DNA of 64,000 nucleotides, taken from positions 225,483-289,482 of the forward strand of contig JAMDCP010000002.1 of the NCBI GenBank assembly GCA_023489335.1, written 5' to 3'. Positions 48,481 through 55,648 of this stretch are shown piece by piece. How positions within the stretch are numbered: position 1 is the stretch's first letter; the number at the start of each line of letters is the position of its first letter. Under the pieces are notes generated by a model. That model did no database searches. It had not been told where the DNA came from and saw nothing but the letters and a program-made list of their open reading frames with translations. Source of the DNA: Deltaproteobacteria bacterium. Lineage in GTDB: Bacteria > SZUA-79 > Acidulodesulfobacterales > Acidulodesulfobacteraceae. A program made the translations under genes and the position numbers.

Positions 48481-48583
48481 TTATTGTAATAAATATAGCG
48501 ATATTACAATAAGATATAATATTATTGTAATGATTACAATAAACTATTCAATTATTGTAATAAATATGGTAACATTACAATAT
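48481..48583. promoter_or_regulatory. Three operator-like palindromes (TTATTGTAAT/ATTACAATAA)
   Basis: Six half-sites in three inverted pairs: 48481-48490/48503-48512, 48522-48531/48533-48542 (almost a continuous palindrome) and 48552-48561/48574-48583. The last overlaps the ATG of the Fic fragment at 48582. Spacing between arms is 12, 1 and 12 bases. This looks like a multi-site operator of a dimeric regulator that controlled the fic gene. The regulator gene is not identified here. Confidence 0.68.
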
Positions 48584-48770
48584 GGAAAAAAAATATTTCA
48601 TACCGGAAAGGTTGCCGGTAAAGATTGATTACGACGATTTAATAGCGGATATTGTGAGCGCAAATAAAGCCCTAAGCAGACTTGACGCCCTTCTTTCTTA
48701 CCTGCCCAATCCGGAATTGCTCGGAAGAATGTATATTCCGTTCCTAACTGGACAGTGTTTCCGTTTTTAA
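48582..48770 (+). pseudogene. Fic-family protein, N-terminal fragment
   Basis: About 50 residues match the N-terminal domain of Fic (AMP-transferase) proteins: an FIPERLPVKIDYDDLI opening, then ANKALSRLDALLSYLPNPEL. In whole Fic proteins a segment beginning EAVASSRIEGT normally follows; here the match stops near 48734 and the frame runs into IS21-like end repeats, stopping at 48770. The catalytic HPFxxGNGR motif is absent, so the fragment cannot be active. Confidence 0.72.
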
Positions 48771-48800
48771 CTGGACACCCATTCCGGGAATTACCGGACA
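48735..48800. mobile_element. IS21-like terminal repeats (IS end remnant)
   Basis: Three 20-bp direct repeats at 48735-48754, 48758-48777 and 48781-48800, period 23, each of the form ATTCCGTTNNTAACTGGACA (the third has GGGAATTACC). Read on the - strand they begin TGTCC(A/G)GTTA, the pattern of multiple terminal repeats in IS21-family elements. No istA or istB is nearby, so only an end is left. It sits at the break of the fic fragment. Confidence 0.6.
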
Positions 48801-48883
48801 CTTATAATCCGGTAAAAACAGTATTCATCGGCAAGAGCGGCCGTTACGAATAAAAGAGAAACGCGATTTAATCTACAATGGCC

Positions 48884-48913
48884 TTGACAAATAGGCGCAG
48901 TATATCTTATAAT
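48884..48913 (+). promoter_or_regulatory. Sigma70-type promoter for the RHH/RelE pair
   Basis: TTGACA (48884-48889) and TATAAT (48908-48913) are perfect consensus boxes with an 18-base spacer. Transcription would begin near 48920, about 75 bases before the antitoxin start codon. Confidence 0.78.
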
Positions 48914-48996
48914 GTATTCATATTGATTACATTAGATAGGAACATTTAAATATTTAAAAATTATTCGTAAAAGCGGGGGAGGGAGGGATAGTAAAA

Positions 48997-49221
48997 ATGC
49001 TTACCGTTAGGATACCGAAAGAACTGGAGAAAAAGATACGGGCAAGAGCCAAGGTCAACAATAGGACTATATCTGAACAACTTAGAGAGTATCTCTTGAT
49101 TGTTACCGCGGCGGAAGAAAACGACGATTTGCCTTTTTCATTTATAAAGGATACTTTAGAAGCTAAAAAAGAAATAGAAAACGGAATATTCTCGGATTAT
49201 AAATTTGGAATATTGAAATAA
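48997..49221 (+). CDS. Ribbon-helix-helix (CopG/Arc-type) antitoxin
   Basis: 74 residues. MLTVRIPKELEKKIRARAKV is the DNA-binding strand and first helix of an RHH protein, followed by NNRTISEQLREYLLIV. The C-terminal half (from about residue 40) is acidic and probably wraps the toxin. A GGGGGAGGGAGGG tract lies about 20 bases upstream. The downstream gene encodes a RelE-family toxin after 17 bases, making a complete type II toxin-antitoxin operon with its own promoter. Confidence 0.82.
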   Translation: MLTVRIPKELEKKIRARAKVNNRTISEQLREYLLIVTAAEENDDLPFSFIKDTLEAKKEIENGIFSDYKFGILK

Positions 49222-49238
49222 AATTTAATCATTCAACT

Positions 49239-49508
49239 ATGGAAATAATTGCTTCTAATAAATTCATTAAATTTAAAAAGAAATCTATTGAAAATCTGCA
49301 GATAGAAATAGATAACCAGATAAAAAATATAATTGAAAATCATGAATGCGGGGAACTTAAAAGAGGCGATTTAAAAGGAATCAGGGTTCTTAAGTTTAAA
49401 TTTGATAATCAATTATTTCTTCTGTCCTACGAGGTTTTAGAAGATAAAATTTGTCTGTATAGCATTGGAACTCACGAAAATTTCTACAGAGACCTAAAAA
49501 AAATATAA
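49239..49508 (+). CDS. RelE/ParE-family toxin
   Basis: 89 residues. The central block GELKRGDLKGIRVLKFKFD and the end LLSYEVLEDKICLYSIGTHENFYRDLKK match a RelE/ParE subgroup that is often paired with RHH antitoxins. It would cut mRNA on the ribosome or poison gyrase; the sequence alone does not decide. It seems full length and intact. No clear ribosome binding site precedes the ATG, so it may depend on coupling to the antitoxin. Confidence 0.78.
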   Translation: MEIIASNKFIKFKKKSIENLQIEIDNQIKNIIENHECGELKRGDLKGIRVLKFKFDNQLFLLSYEVLEDKICLYSIGTHENFYRDLKKI

Positions 49509-49510
49509 AC

Positions 49511-49639
49511 GATAATATTACCTTTGCCATGGATTTGATGATAGCCGCCCATGCCTTGAGCATGAAGATGATTTTAGTAACAAACAATATGAAAGAATTT
49601 AAAAAAGTCGAGGGTCTAAAAATTAAAAACCGGTGTTGA
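49511..49639 (+). pseudogene. VapC (PIN domain) toxin, C-terminal fragment
   Basis: An open frame with no sensible start encodes DLMIAAHALSMKMILVTNN and MKEFKKVEGLKIKN, the last two conserved blocks of PIN-domain toxins (compare D-x2-IAAHA and LVTNN-x2-EF). The N-terminal two-thirds with the other acidic residues is missing. It starts two bases after the RelE toxin stop, a likely recombination scar. Confidence 0.75.
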
Positions 49640-49655
49640 TAATGTGTATTAATAA

Positions 49656-49682
49656 AAGTTAAAACTATGGACTGCCGCATAA
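49656..49682 (+). pseudogene. HigA 3' tail, second copy
   Basis: Nine codons AAG TTA AAA CTA TGG ACT GCC GCA TAA read KLKLWTAA and stop, identical in protein to the end of HigA at 48375-48401 with two silent base changes. It has no start or helix-turn-helix and must be a remnant of a second higA or a partial duplication. Confidence 0.7.
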
Positions 49683-49840
49683 ATCCATTTAAATAGATTA
49701 TCATGATTAAAAGGGGGGTACGAATGGTTATGGAGAAATTATTTATGTCAATGCCGGAATAAAACAGCTCCATTGAAGGCATTCCTAAATTGGCAAGAAG
49801 GGGACATTCATAAATTGGTTTGACAGTGGGGACAAAGAAT

Positions 49841-49869
49841 TTGACTATTAGCCTATCGGATGGTATAAT
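49841..49869 (+). promoter_or_regulatory. Promoter of ssrA
   Basis: TTGACT (49841-49846) and TATAAT (49864-49869) are separated by exactly 17 bases. Mature tmRNA begins 15 bases after the -10 box. Near-perfect match to the sigma70 consensus, fitting strong constitutive expression of ssrA. Confidence 0.85.
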
Positions 49870-49883
49870 GAATAACGGAATAT

Positions 49884-50238
49884 GGGGGCGCAACGGTTTC
49901 GACGGTGATATTAAGGCTATTAGCTGCATGCCGAGGACGCTTTGTAGGCTCGTTAATCATTCGAAGCATAAACATAATCGCAGATAATTACGATTACGCA
50001 TTAGCCGCTTAATCGGCTAACGTCTTTGAAATTTCCACCTGCAAAATTCAAAGACGACAACTGCAGGTTATAGTGTAAAGGTTTCCTTTACTTTTGCACC
50101 GAACTCTTTAAAGGATGGCCGAAAAGAGGTTTTGTTTATTCTTTGCTTTTTGAGGCCATATTTAAAGAATAAACTAAACATGTAGATGCTTTAGTGTTAA
50201 ATCTTCGGACGCGGGTTCAACTCCCGCCGCCTCCACCA
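49884..50238 (+). ncRNA. ssrA: Transfer-messenger RNA (tmRNA)
   Basis: 355 bases. The 5' GGGGGCG pairs with 3' CGCCTCC before ACCA, closing the tRNA-like acceptor, and the T-arm GGGTTCAACTCCC is present. The tag reading frame begins at 49980 after AAACATAATC and encodes ADNYDYALAA with TAA at 50010-50012; the stop lies in the loop of the TTAGCCG/CGGCTAA hairpin. It rescues stalled ribosomes with SmpB, encoded 84 bases downstream. In the trailer, CCCTTTA/TAAAGGG (50244-50271) and AACTCC/GGAGTT (50254-50275) can form two mutually exclusive hairpins. Confidence 0.95.
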
Positions 50239-50321
50239 TTGTTCCCTTTACGCAACTCCTTGACTAAAGGGAGTTCGGCGAAGCTCATCCATAATAATTT
50301 TGTATCATTTATTTTATAGTC

Positions 50322-50795
50322 ATGCCTCATCAACCCAATAAACCTAACATTAAAATCCTGTCCGACAATAGGAAGGCGTCATTTCTTTATGAAATCCTGG
50401 AAAAATATGAGGCAGGTATTGCGCTGTACGGACCAGAGATTAAATCCATAAAATCGGGAAAGGTAAATCTTTCCGACGGATATGTCGTGATAAAAAACGG
50501 CGAGGCGCTTCTCTTAAATGTTCACGTAAGTCCGTATGAAAAGGCTGCAAGAGAAAACAAAGACCCGCTTAGAACGCGGGTTTTGCTGTTACATAAAAGT
50601 GAGATTATGCGGCTTTACGGCAAAACAAAAGAAAAAAACCTTACGATAATTCCGTTAAAAATATATTTAAAAGGCGGCAGGGCAAAGGTGGAAATAGCCC
50701 TTGTTAAAGGAAAAAAGATATATGACAAAAGGGCATCCATAAAGGAAAAGGAACATAAAAGAGAGATTGAAAGAGTAATTAAAAGTAAAAGATAA
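50322..50795 (+). CDS. smpB: SsrA-binding protein SmpB
   Basis: 157 residues. NRKASFLYEILEKYEAGIAL and GPEIKSIKSGKVNLSDGYV are the conserved RNA-binding OB-fold blocks, followed by GKTKEKNLTIIPLKIYLKGG and the basic C-terminal tail ending ERVIKSKR, with a KKIYDKRASIKEK segment that enters the decoding centre. It brings tmRNA to stalled ribosomes. The adjacency with ssrA, on the same strand and 84 bases apart, is a frequent arrangement. Confidence 0.95.
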   Translation: MPHQPNKPNIKILSDNRKASFLYEILEKYEAGIALYGPEIKSIKSGKVNLSDGYVVIKNGEALLLNVHVSPYEKAARENKDPLRTRVLLLHKSEIMRLYGKTKEKNLTIIPLKIYLKGGRAKVEIALVKGKKIYDKRASIKEKEHKREIERVIKSKR

Positions 50796-50853
50796 CTATA
50801 AATAAACACCCCCAATTATATTATAATTAAAAAATTATTTATGGAGGTTTCAA

Positions 50854-51378
50854 GTGAATATGAATAAGAATAAGATTAAAATAATTATTTTTTTGTTTTT
50901 GCTTTTTAGTTTAGCTTATATTTCAAATGCAAATGCAAATGCGAAACTCAAAAAAGCTCCCGATTTTACATTAAGGGCGCTTAACCCGTCTGTATCGGGT
51001 TATACCGATTTCTCGCTAAGCAGTTTTAAGGGTCATGTAGTTATAATTAATTTCTGGGCAACATGGTGTCCTCCTTGCCGCGCAGAAATACCGATGCTCG
51101 AAAGTTTTTACAAGTCTTATAAATCAAAGGGTGTGGTTGTGGTCGGGATAAATGTTAACGACAATGTGTCGGGAGTTAAATCTTTTACTAAACTTTACGA
51201 TATGTCATATCCTGTCGTGTATGCAAGCTCAAGCGTAATAAGTAATTATGGCGGCGTGAACGCAATACCGCAGACATTTTTCATCTCGAAGAGCGGAAAA
51301 ATCATGTATCACTGGGTAGGCGAGATTTCAAAAGGGGCGTTATACGGAATTACGGACAAACTTCTTAGTATTCGATAG
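50854..51378 (+). CDS. TlpA/ResA-type thioredoxin-like protein
   Basis: 174 residues. A signal peptide (hydrophobic IIIFLFLLFSLAYI after basic MNMNKNKIK, then ANANAKL) sends it to the periplasm or leaves it membrane-anchored. The thioredoxin fold has the redox site FWATWCPPCRAEIPMLE, then VVGINVNDN and VNAIPQTFFISKSG with the cis-Pro. Such proteins reduce apocytochromes or other exported thiols. The start is GTG 50854, six bases after GGAGG, with ATG 50860 as the alternative. No cytochrome maturation gene is nearby. Confidence 0.88.
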   Translation: MNMNKNKIKIIIFLFLLFSLAYISNANANAKLKKAPDFTLRALNPSVSGYTDFSLSSFKGHVVIINFWATWCPPCRAEIPMLESFYKSYKSKGVVVVGINVNDNVSGVKSFTKLYDMSYPVVYASSSVISNYGGVNAIPQTFFISKSGKIMYHWVGEISKGALYGITDKLLSIR

Positions 51379-51542
51379 GCAATATAAGCAATATAAAATA
51401 AAATCGCCGGGTTGTGAAAAATTAATTGTTTTTTAATGCAATTTGTTGTATAAATTAAATGATTTCAAATAATCAAGCCGTTTATTTCGGGCATTTAGAT
51501 TTTATAATAAACTTATATATAAAAAATTAACGGGGCGGTATT

Positions 51543-52109
51543 ATGGCGATAGACGATATGTTGGCCGAACTTAAAGATCTTGCAAGGGTTGTGGATGATG
51601 CTACAAAAAAGATAGGGGATTTAAAAAAACCGGTAAAAGAGAGTTCCGAGAGCATTCCGCTTGCGCAGGACGGAATTTCGGATATCATTAAAGAGACTGA
51701 AAAGGCCGCCAATAATATAATGAATCTACTGGATGATATAAACGAAAACTCCGGCGTTATAGACAAAAGCCTGTGCAACCTCATCGACCTTAATCCAATA
51801 AAAAAAATTAAAGAAAGCTTAATTAATTTAAAGGAACTTAACAAAAAAAATATAGATAAGATTCTGGATGTATTAGCCCTTCTTTCATTTCAAGATTTAA
51901 CCGGACAAAAACTTTATAAGATACAGAACACTTTAAACGAAACAAAGATAAAACTCCTAAAGGTGCTGGTCGATTCCGAGGTTGAGGCTAAAGAGCTTAC
52001 CATTGAAAGGAAACAGGAAATATACGGCAAATTAAACGATTTAGTTTTGGATAATCAAAAGATGGCCCAAAACGATGTAAACTCAATATTAAGCGAATTA
52101 GGGTTTTAA
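51543..52109 (+). CDS. CheZ-like chemotaxis phosphatase
   Basis: 188 residues, mostly alpha-helical. The block LALLSFQDLTGQKLYKIQNT matches the CheZ core with the Gln needed for CheY-P dephosphorylation. The end MAQNDVNSILSELGF resembles the C-terminal CheY-binding tail of CheZ. The first 100 residues are a coiled coil. A GGGGCGG precedes the ATG. No other chemotaxis gene is in view; the two Roadblock-type proteins 0.5-2 kb downstream may belong to a shared motility or signalling function. Confidence 0.75.
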   Translation: MAIDDMLAELKDLARVVDDATKKIGDLKKPVKESSESIPLAQDGISDIIKETEKAANNIMNLLDDINENSGVIDKSLCNLIDLNPIKKIKESLINLKELNKKNIDKILDVLALLSFQDLTGQKLYKIQNTLNETKIKLLKVLVDSEVEAKELTIERKQEIYGKLNDLVLDNQKMAQNDVNSILSELGF

Positions 52110-52181
52110 TGCATTTTAATACATTTTTTCCTTGCTTTTTTTATAGCTATCTGGTAACATAATAGCTCTTTATCATTTATT

Positions 52182-52258
52182 GTCCCCATCGTCTAGCCGG
52201 CCCAGGACATCGCCCTTTCACGGCGGCAACACGGGTTCGAATCCCGTTGGGGACGCCA
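52182..52258 (+). tRNA. tRNA-Glu (TTC)
   Basis: Cloverleaf: GTCCCCA/TGGGGAC acceptor, anticodon loop CTTTCAC with anticodon TTC, T-arm CGGGTTCGAATCCCG, discriminator G and encoded CCA at 52256-52258. No intron or mismatch of note. Confidence 0.95.
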
Positions 52259-52566
52259 AATTAATCCCCGTTTTCCATTTTATTATACAGTTTTTTATCA
52301 ATAATTTATTTAATTTACAATTGACATTTTTTAAGATAAAGATATAAGATATTTAACATCCGGGAAAATTGTGGTATATTATTATTTTATCATTTTAAGC
52401 CCTAAGACCCTAAGCTAAGTCTAAGTCGAATTGAATTTTATTTGCTTAAGTAAATTTTTTTTGATACTATTATAAATAATAAATAGGTAAAAATATATAT
52501 TTAATAAATTAATAATATTTTGATAAAATTTTGTTATTATTAATTAATATATTTTAATAAAATAAA
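52259..52566. other. 308-base AT-rich intergenic stretch with a candidate promoter
   Basis: Between tRNA-Glu and the first Roadblock-type gene. A possible promoter is TTGACA at 52321-52326 with TATAAG at 52343-52348, spacer 16, reading rightward. Around 52400-52427 the pentamer CTAAG occurs four times. The last 100 bases are nearly pure A/T. No open reading frame or RNA fold recognised. Confidence 0.5.
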
Positions 52567-53253
52567 ATGATACTTGAAGATATAAAATATCAATTGGACC
52601 AGTTTTATAGTTTTGATAATATAAAACTTTCATTTGAGATAGCAGACAAAGCGGGGTTAATATATTATAACGAGGGCAAGATAACAAAGGCCGTTTTTGA
52701 TCTCAAGGAAGATTTAGACGCTTTTCGCGAATTAAGGGATTTAGATGGCCAGATTAATATCCAGGTCAGTATCGGAGAGCCAGCTCCCGAAAATACGTTT
52801 AATAAATCTTTTGATGAAATTATTGAATTAATCAGCGAAGCCGGTATCTATCAAGAAGAGGAACCGTTAATAACGGAAAGCCGGGATGTTTCGGATTTAA
52901 GCGCATCGGCCGAAATAAATTCAGCTTTAGTTGTCAAAATTAGCGAAGGCCTTGCAAATATTTCCGGGGTAGAGGGTATTTTGGCGGTGAGGCCGAACGG
53001 GGAAGTTTTGTATTCCAAAGATGTCGAAGACCCTGATTTTGAATCCGCCGATTCCATATTTTTATATAACCAATCAAAAGAATTGGGAGACATATTAAAT
53101 TTTAAAAATCTTAAAAGTACCGTATGCGAGGCGGGCAATTATAAAAAGATAATTATTAATAATAAAAATATATTGTACAGCATAAAGGTTTCCCCAACGG
53201 TTCAACCTCTTAAGACCCAGATAGAAGCGGTTAAATTGCTTGAAAATGCGTAG
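52567..53253 (+). CDS. Roadblock/LC7-like protein with N-terminal DUF4388-like part
   Basis: 228 residues. The first 90 residues (IADKAGLIYYNEGKITKAVF) look like a DUF4388/PATAN-type domain. The second half has LVVKISEGLANISGVEGILA and VRPNGEVLYSKD, the typical start of a Roadblock fold, with IIINNKNILYSIKVSPTVQP at the end. Such pairs are regulators of small GTPases or of signalling in Deltaproteobacteria. No GTPase gene is adjacent. Likely co-transcribed with the next gene. Confidence 0.6.
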   Translation: MILEDIKYQLDQFYSFDNIKLSFEIADKAGLIYYNEGKITKAVFDLKEDLDAFRELRDLDGQINIQVSIGEPAPENTFNKSFDEIIELISEAGIYQEEEPLITESRDVSDLSASAEINSALVVKISEGLANISGVEGILAVRPNGEVLYSKDVEDPDFESADSIFLYNQSKELGDILNFKNLKSTVCEAGNYKKIIINNKNILYSIKVSPTVQPLKTQIEAVKLLENA

Positions 53254-53303
53254 GGCCGTCATAGTCAGCAGCATTGTATAACTTATAAATCATATACACT
53301 TTT

Positions 53304-54008
53304 ATGGATGACAAGGACAAAAGTATAATAGATAAAATACTCAAGATTTCTGGCGTAGAAGCCTGCGCAATATCATCGCTTGACGGCGAAGTTTTAAGGT
53401 TTGATTCGAAAGATGAAAATATAACCCCTGAAGCTATTAATAAAATTTCATCGGAAATAAGTAAGCTTTTTGCTTCGTATTCCGTTTCTTCTATCGATAT
53501 ACAATCATTATATCTTAATTTTGAAGAGCAAAATATTATAGTAAATGGATTTGGAAGCGGTTTTATTTTTATCGTGAGCCAAAAAAATTCCAATGTAAAC
53601 TTGCTTAAAATGGAAACATCATACCTTGAAAGCGAGTTTATAAAAATAGTCAATCAATCTATCGAAAGTTTTTCCTCAACACCTTTGGCCGATAGGTACG
53701 AAAAAAAGATTAGTTCTCAGGATGAGGATATATTTAGCTCCTTACTTGGTGAAACAAAGTGGAGCGGAGAAACTAAAACCCTCAAAATAGTGCCTATCGA
53801 TAAATTAAATGCCATCAAAGATATTTTTTCCTCGAGTTTAGGTCCGATATCCGCAATGCTTTTTGATGAAAAAGTTAAGGAATTAAACGAAGATTTCAAT
53901 AACTTTAATGTTGAAAATGTCCAGAATTTAATAAATTGCTTAGCAGAAGAAATAGAAGATAAAACCGATAAACTTAATTTCGTTAAAAATGCGAAAAAAG
54001 TTCTATAA
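53304..54008 (+). CDS. Roadblock/LC7-like protein
   Basis: 234 residues. The N-terminal about 100 residues fit a Roadblock domain: IIDKILKISGVEACAISSLD, then GEVLRFDSKDE and an IIVNGFGSGFIFIVSQKNSN strand pair. The C-terminal part is helical and acidic, with no recognised domain. It lies 50 bases after the previous gene, which has the same kind of domain, suggesting the two form a complex. It ends two bases before tRNA-Thr. Similarity is distant; function is inferred. Confidence 0.58.
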   Translation: MDDKDKSIIDKILKISGVEACAISSLDGEVLRFDSKDENITPEAINKISSEISKLFASYSVSSIDIQSLYLNFEEQNIIVNGFGSGFIFIVSQKNSNVNLLKMETSYLESEFIKIVNQSIESFSSTPLADRYEKKISSQDEDIFSSLLGETKWSGETKTLKIVPIDKLNAIKDIFSSSLGPISAMLFDEKVKELNEDFNNFNVENVQNLINCLAEEIEDKTDKLNFVKNAKKVL

Positions 54009-54010
54009 CT

Positions 54011-54085
54011 GCCGGCGTGGCTCAGGGGTAGAGCAGCTGATTCGTAATCAGCGGGTCGTAGGTTCGATTCCTATCGCCGGCTCCA
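54011..54085 (+). tRNA. tRNA-Thr (CGT), integration site of the mobile element
   Basis: Acceptor GCCGGCG/CGCCGGC, anticodon loop TTCGTAA with anticodon CGT, T-arm TAGGTTCGATTCCTA, discriminator T and encoded CCA at 54083-54085. The gene is intact. The integrase of the element ends 15 bases downstream. Confidence 0.95.
54050..54085. other. Presumed left attachment site (attL) at the tRNA-Thr 3' end
   Basis: Site-specific integrases of this kind recombine within the 3' part of tRNA genes and restore the tRNA. The adjoining integrase and tRNA place the crossover somewhere in this span. No second copy of the tRNA end was found in the window, so attR lies beyond position 64000 if the element is intact. 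Confidence 0.55.
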
Positions 54086-54100
54086 TTATTTTTAAGGGTT

Positions 54101-55162
54101 TCATAAATTCCCCCTTTCCCCCTCATAGCCAACTGCAACGATTTTGCAACGCTCGTCTAAAATTTCGACGGCTTTCCGGATGTGCGCCGGCGCCAGGTGC
54201 GCATACCTTAAAGTCATCTTAATGTCCTTATGTCCGAGGAGTTCCTTAACCGTCGTTAAATCGATTCCCCTCATAACAAGCCGGCTCGCAAACGTATGCC
54301 TTAAATCGTGAAAATGAAAATCAAGGATATGGCTTTTCCTTAAGGCCGTCGTCCATGACCGCTTAAGGTTATCATAAGGCCTTAAGGTTTTCGGGTTATA
54401 AAATATATAATCGCATTTTAAATGCCTGGCCATACCCGATAACGCCCGGTATAAAGTATCGTTTACCGGAATTTCCCGGCGTTCCCCGTTCTTTGTCTTA
54501 TCCAATAAAATTATCCGGTTCTTTAAATCCACCCTGTCCCAGGTAAGCCCGAATATTTCCGATTTACGCATACCGGTGTTTAAAGCCGTTACAACGATAG
54601 GCTTTAAATAAGGCTCGCAGTTAGATATTAATCTTTCCGCTTCTTCTTCGGATAAATATCTGAGCCGTTTATTTTCACCCTTAAGCAGCTTGCATTTTTT
54701 AAGCCTTTTAATAACGTCTTCGTCCACCAGCTCCCAGTCCAAGGCCTTGTTAAACATTATCCTGGCAATAACGACAAGCCTGTTTGCGTAAGCCGCTGAT
54801 TGGCCTTTTTTAAGAATGTCCCCCTGCAGCTCCTCGAGGTCCTCGAGGCTAAAATCATCCAGGCGTTTATCCTTAAATCTTTTTGATAGGTTCCCGACGA
54901 AGCTTTTAAGCTTGTAATGCGATTTAAGCCTGGTCGTAAACTCCAGGTATCTTTCGGATAAATCCCTAAATGTCGCCTCCGGTTCCGTTCTGAAAGATTT
55001 CCTTGACGGCTCTATGCCGTTCATAATCTCATGGCGCCTGTTTAAATAAATATCCGCGGCAAGCTTTTTATTGGCGGTCTTCGTCGATTCGTAAATACGG
55101 CGGCCGTTAAGCTGAAACTTCATAAAATAATAAGGGCTGTTCTTTCTTTTGAAAAGTCCCAC
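54101..55162 (-). CDS. Tyrosine recombinase (phage-type integrase)
   Basis: 353 residues. The N-terminal part (PYYFMKFQLNGRRIYESTKT) is an arm-binding domain. The catalytic set is readable: Arg in TALNTGMRKSEIFGLTWD, HDLRHTFASRLVMRG (HxxR), LLGHKDIKMTLRY (His and the Tyr nucleophile). It integrates or excises the element at tRNA-Thr. The start is GTG 55162, overlapping by one base the stop of the excisionase, with GGGGGTGG upstream. Transcribed toward the tRNA, as is common. Confidence 0.92.
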   Translation of the reverse strand: MGLFKRKNSPYYFMKFQLNGRRIYESTKTANKKLAADIYLNRRHEIMNGIEPSRKSFRTEPEATFRDLSERYLEFTTRLKSHYKLKSFVGNLSKRFKDKRLDDFSLEDLEELQGDILKKGQSAAYANRLVVIARIMFNKALDWELVDEDVIKRLKKCKLLKGENKRLRYLSEEEAERLISNCEPYLKPIVVTALNTGMRKSEIFGLTWDRVDLKNRIILLDKTKNGERREIPVNDTLYRALSGMARHLKCDYIFYNPKTLRPYDNLKRSWTTALRKSHILDFHFHDLRHTFASRLVMRGIDLTTVKELLGHKDIKMTLRYAHLAPAHIRKAVEILDERCKIVAVGYEGERGNL

Positions 55163-55377
55163 TATTTACCACCCCCTTTTTGGGACCTTCCGCCTGTTCC
55201 CCTATTATAAACTTTGACCTCGCAAGTTGCAAGCCAGGACATTACGGCGTCGATGTCGAACTTTACTAAGCGTCCGACCTTATAGTGGGGGATTTTGCGG
55301 GTAGCCGTCCAGTCGTAGATCGTCTTCGGGGACGTGTCTAAAATTTCGGCTATTTTTTCAATTCCGACAAGTTTCAT
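55162..55377 (-). CDS. Excisionase/AlpA-type helix-turn-helix protein
   Basis: 71 residues. IEKIAEILDTSPKTIYDWTA, followed by RKIPHYKVGRLVKFD, is the winged-helix motif of HTH_17/excisionase proteins, which bend att DNA to direct excision. The C-terminal end (NRGTGGRSQKGGGK) is basic and flexible. Stop and integrase start overlap, so the two are translated together. It lies between the integrase and the replication origin region. Confidence 0.82.
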   Translation of the reverse strand: MKLVGIEKIAEILDTSPKTIYDWTATRKIPHYKVGRLVKFDIDAVMSWLATCEVKVYNRGTGGRSQKGGGK

Positions 55378-55429
55378 TTTTTTGTTTTTTCTTAATAAGG
55401 CTTTTTAAGTTTTTCGAGGAAGGAAAAAA

Positions 55430-55616
55430 TTGTTAAGATTTTTTCCTTCCTCTCTTAATATATTAATATCTTAATATATTAAGGCTTTTTTTAGGTCTAA
55501 AAACTTAATAATATTAATAAGTTATAAAATCGTCTGTTCCAGTTTAACCGAAGTTTGTTCCAGTTTAACCGAACTTTGTTCCAGTTTAACCGAACTTTGT
55601 TCCAGTTTAACCGAAC
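55430..55616. other. Replication origin candidate: AT-rich region plus four 21-bp iterons
   Basis: Four direct repeats start at 55536, 55557, 55578 and 55599, each 21 bases apart, with unit GTTCCAGTTTAACCGAAnTTT. On the left side, 55440-55530 is almost pure A/T with repeats of TTAATATATTAA, a probable unwinding region. Iterons next to a RepC-like gene are the classical layout of an iteron-controlled plasmid origin. Confidence 0.8.
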
Positions 55617-55648
55617 CATTATTACTTTCCGTCATATATCAATTTGAC

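Noticed and set aside
49396..49929. Long open frame on the - strand across the RelE end and the ssrA start
   Set aside because: It overlaps the toxin gene, the VapC remnant, the ssrA promoter and tmRNA itself; no protein family is seen.
52400..52427. CTAAG repeats as a regulatory array
   Set aside because: Four pentamers at irregular spacing in AT-rich DNA are easily chance.
55536..55616. Iterons read as a short CRISPR or as IS21 ends
   Set aside because: Units are contiguous at 21 bases with no spacers; the position beside a RepC-like gene suits iterons. The resemblance to the IS21 repeats at 48735 is limited to a CAGTTTAA-type core.
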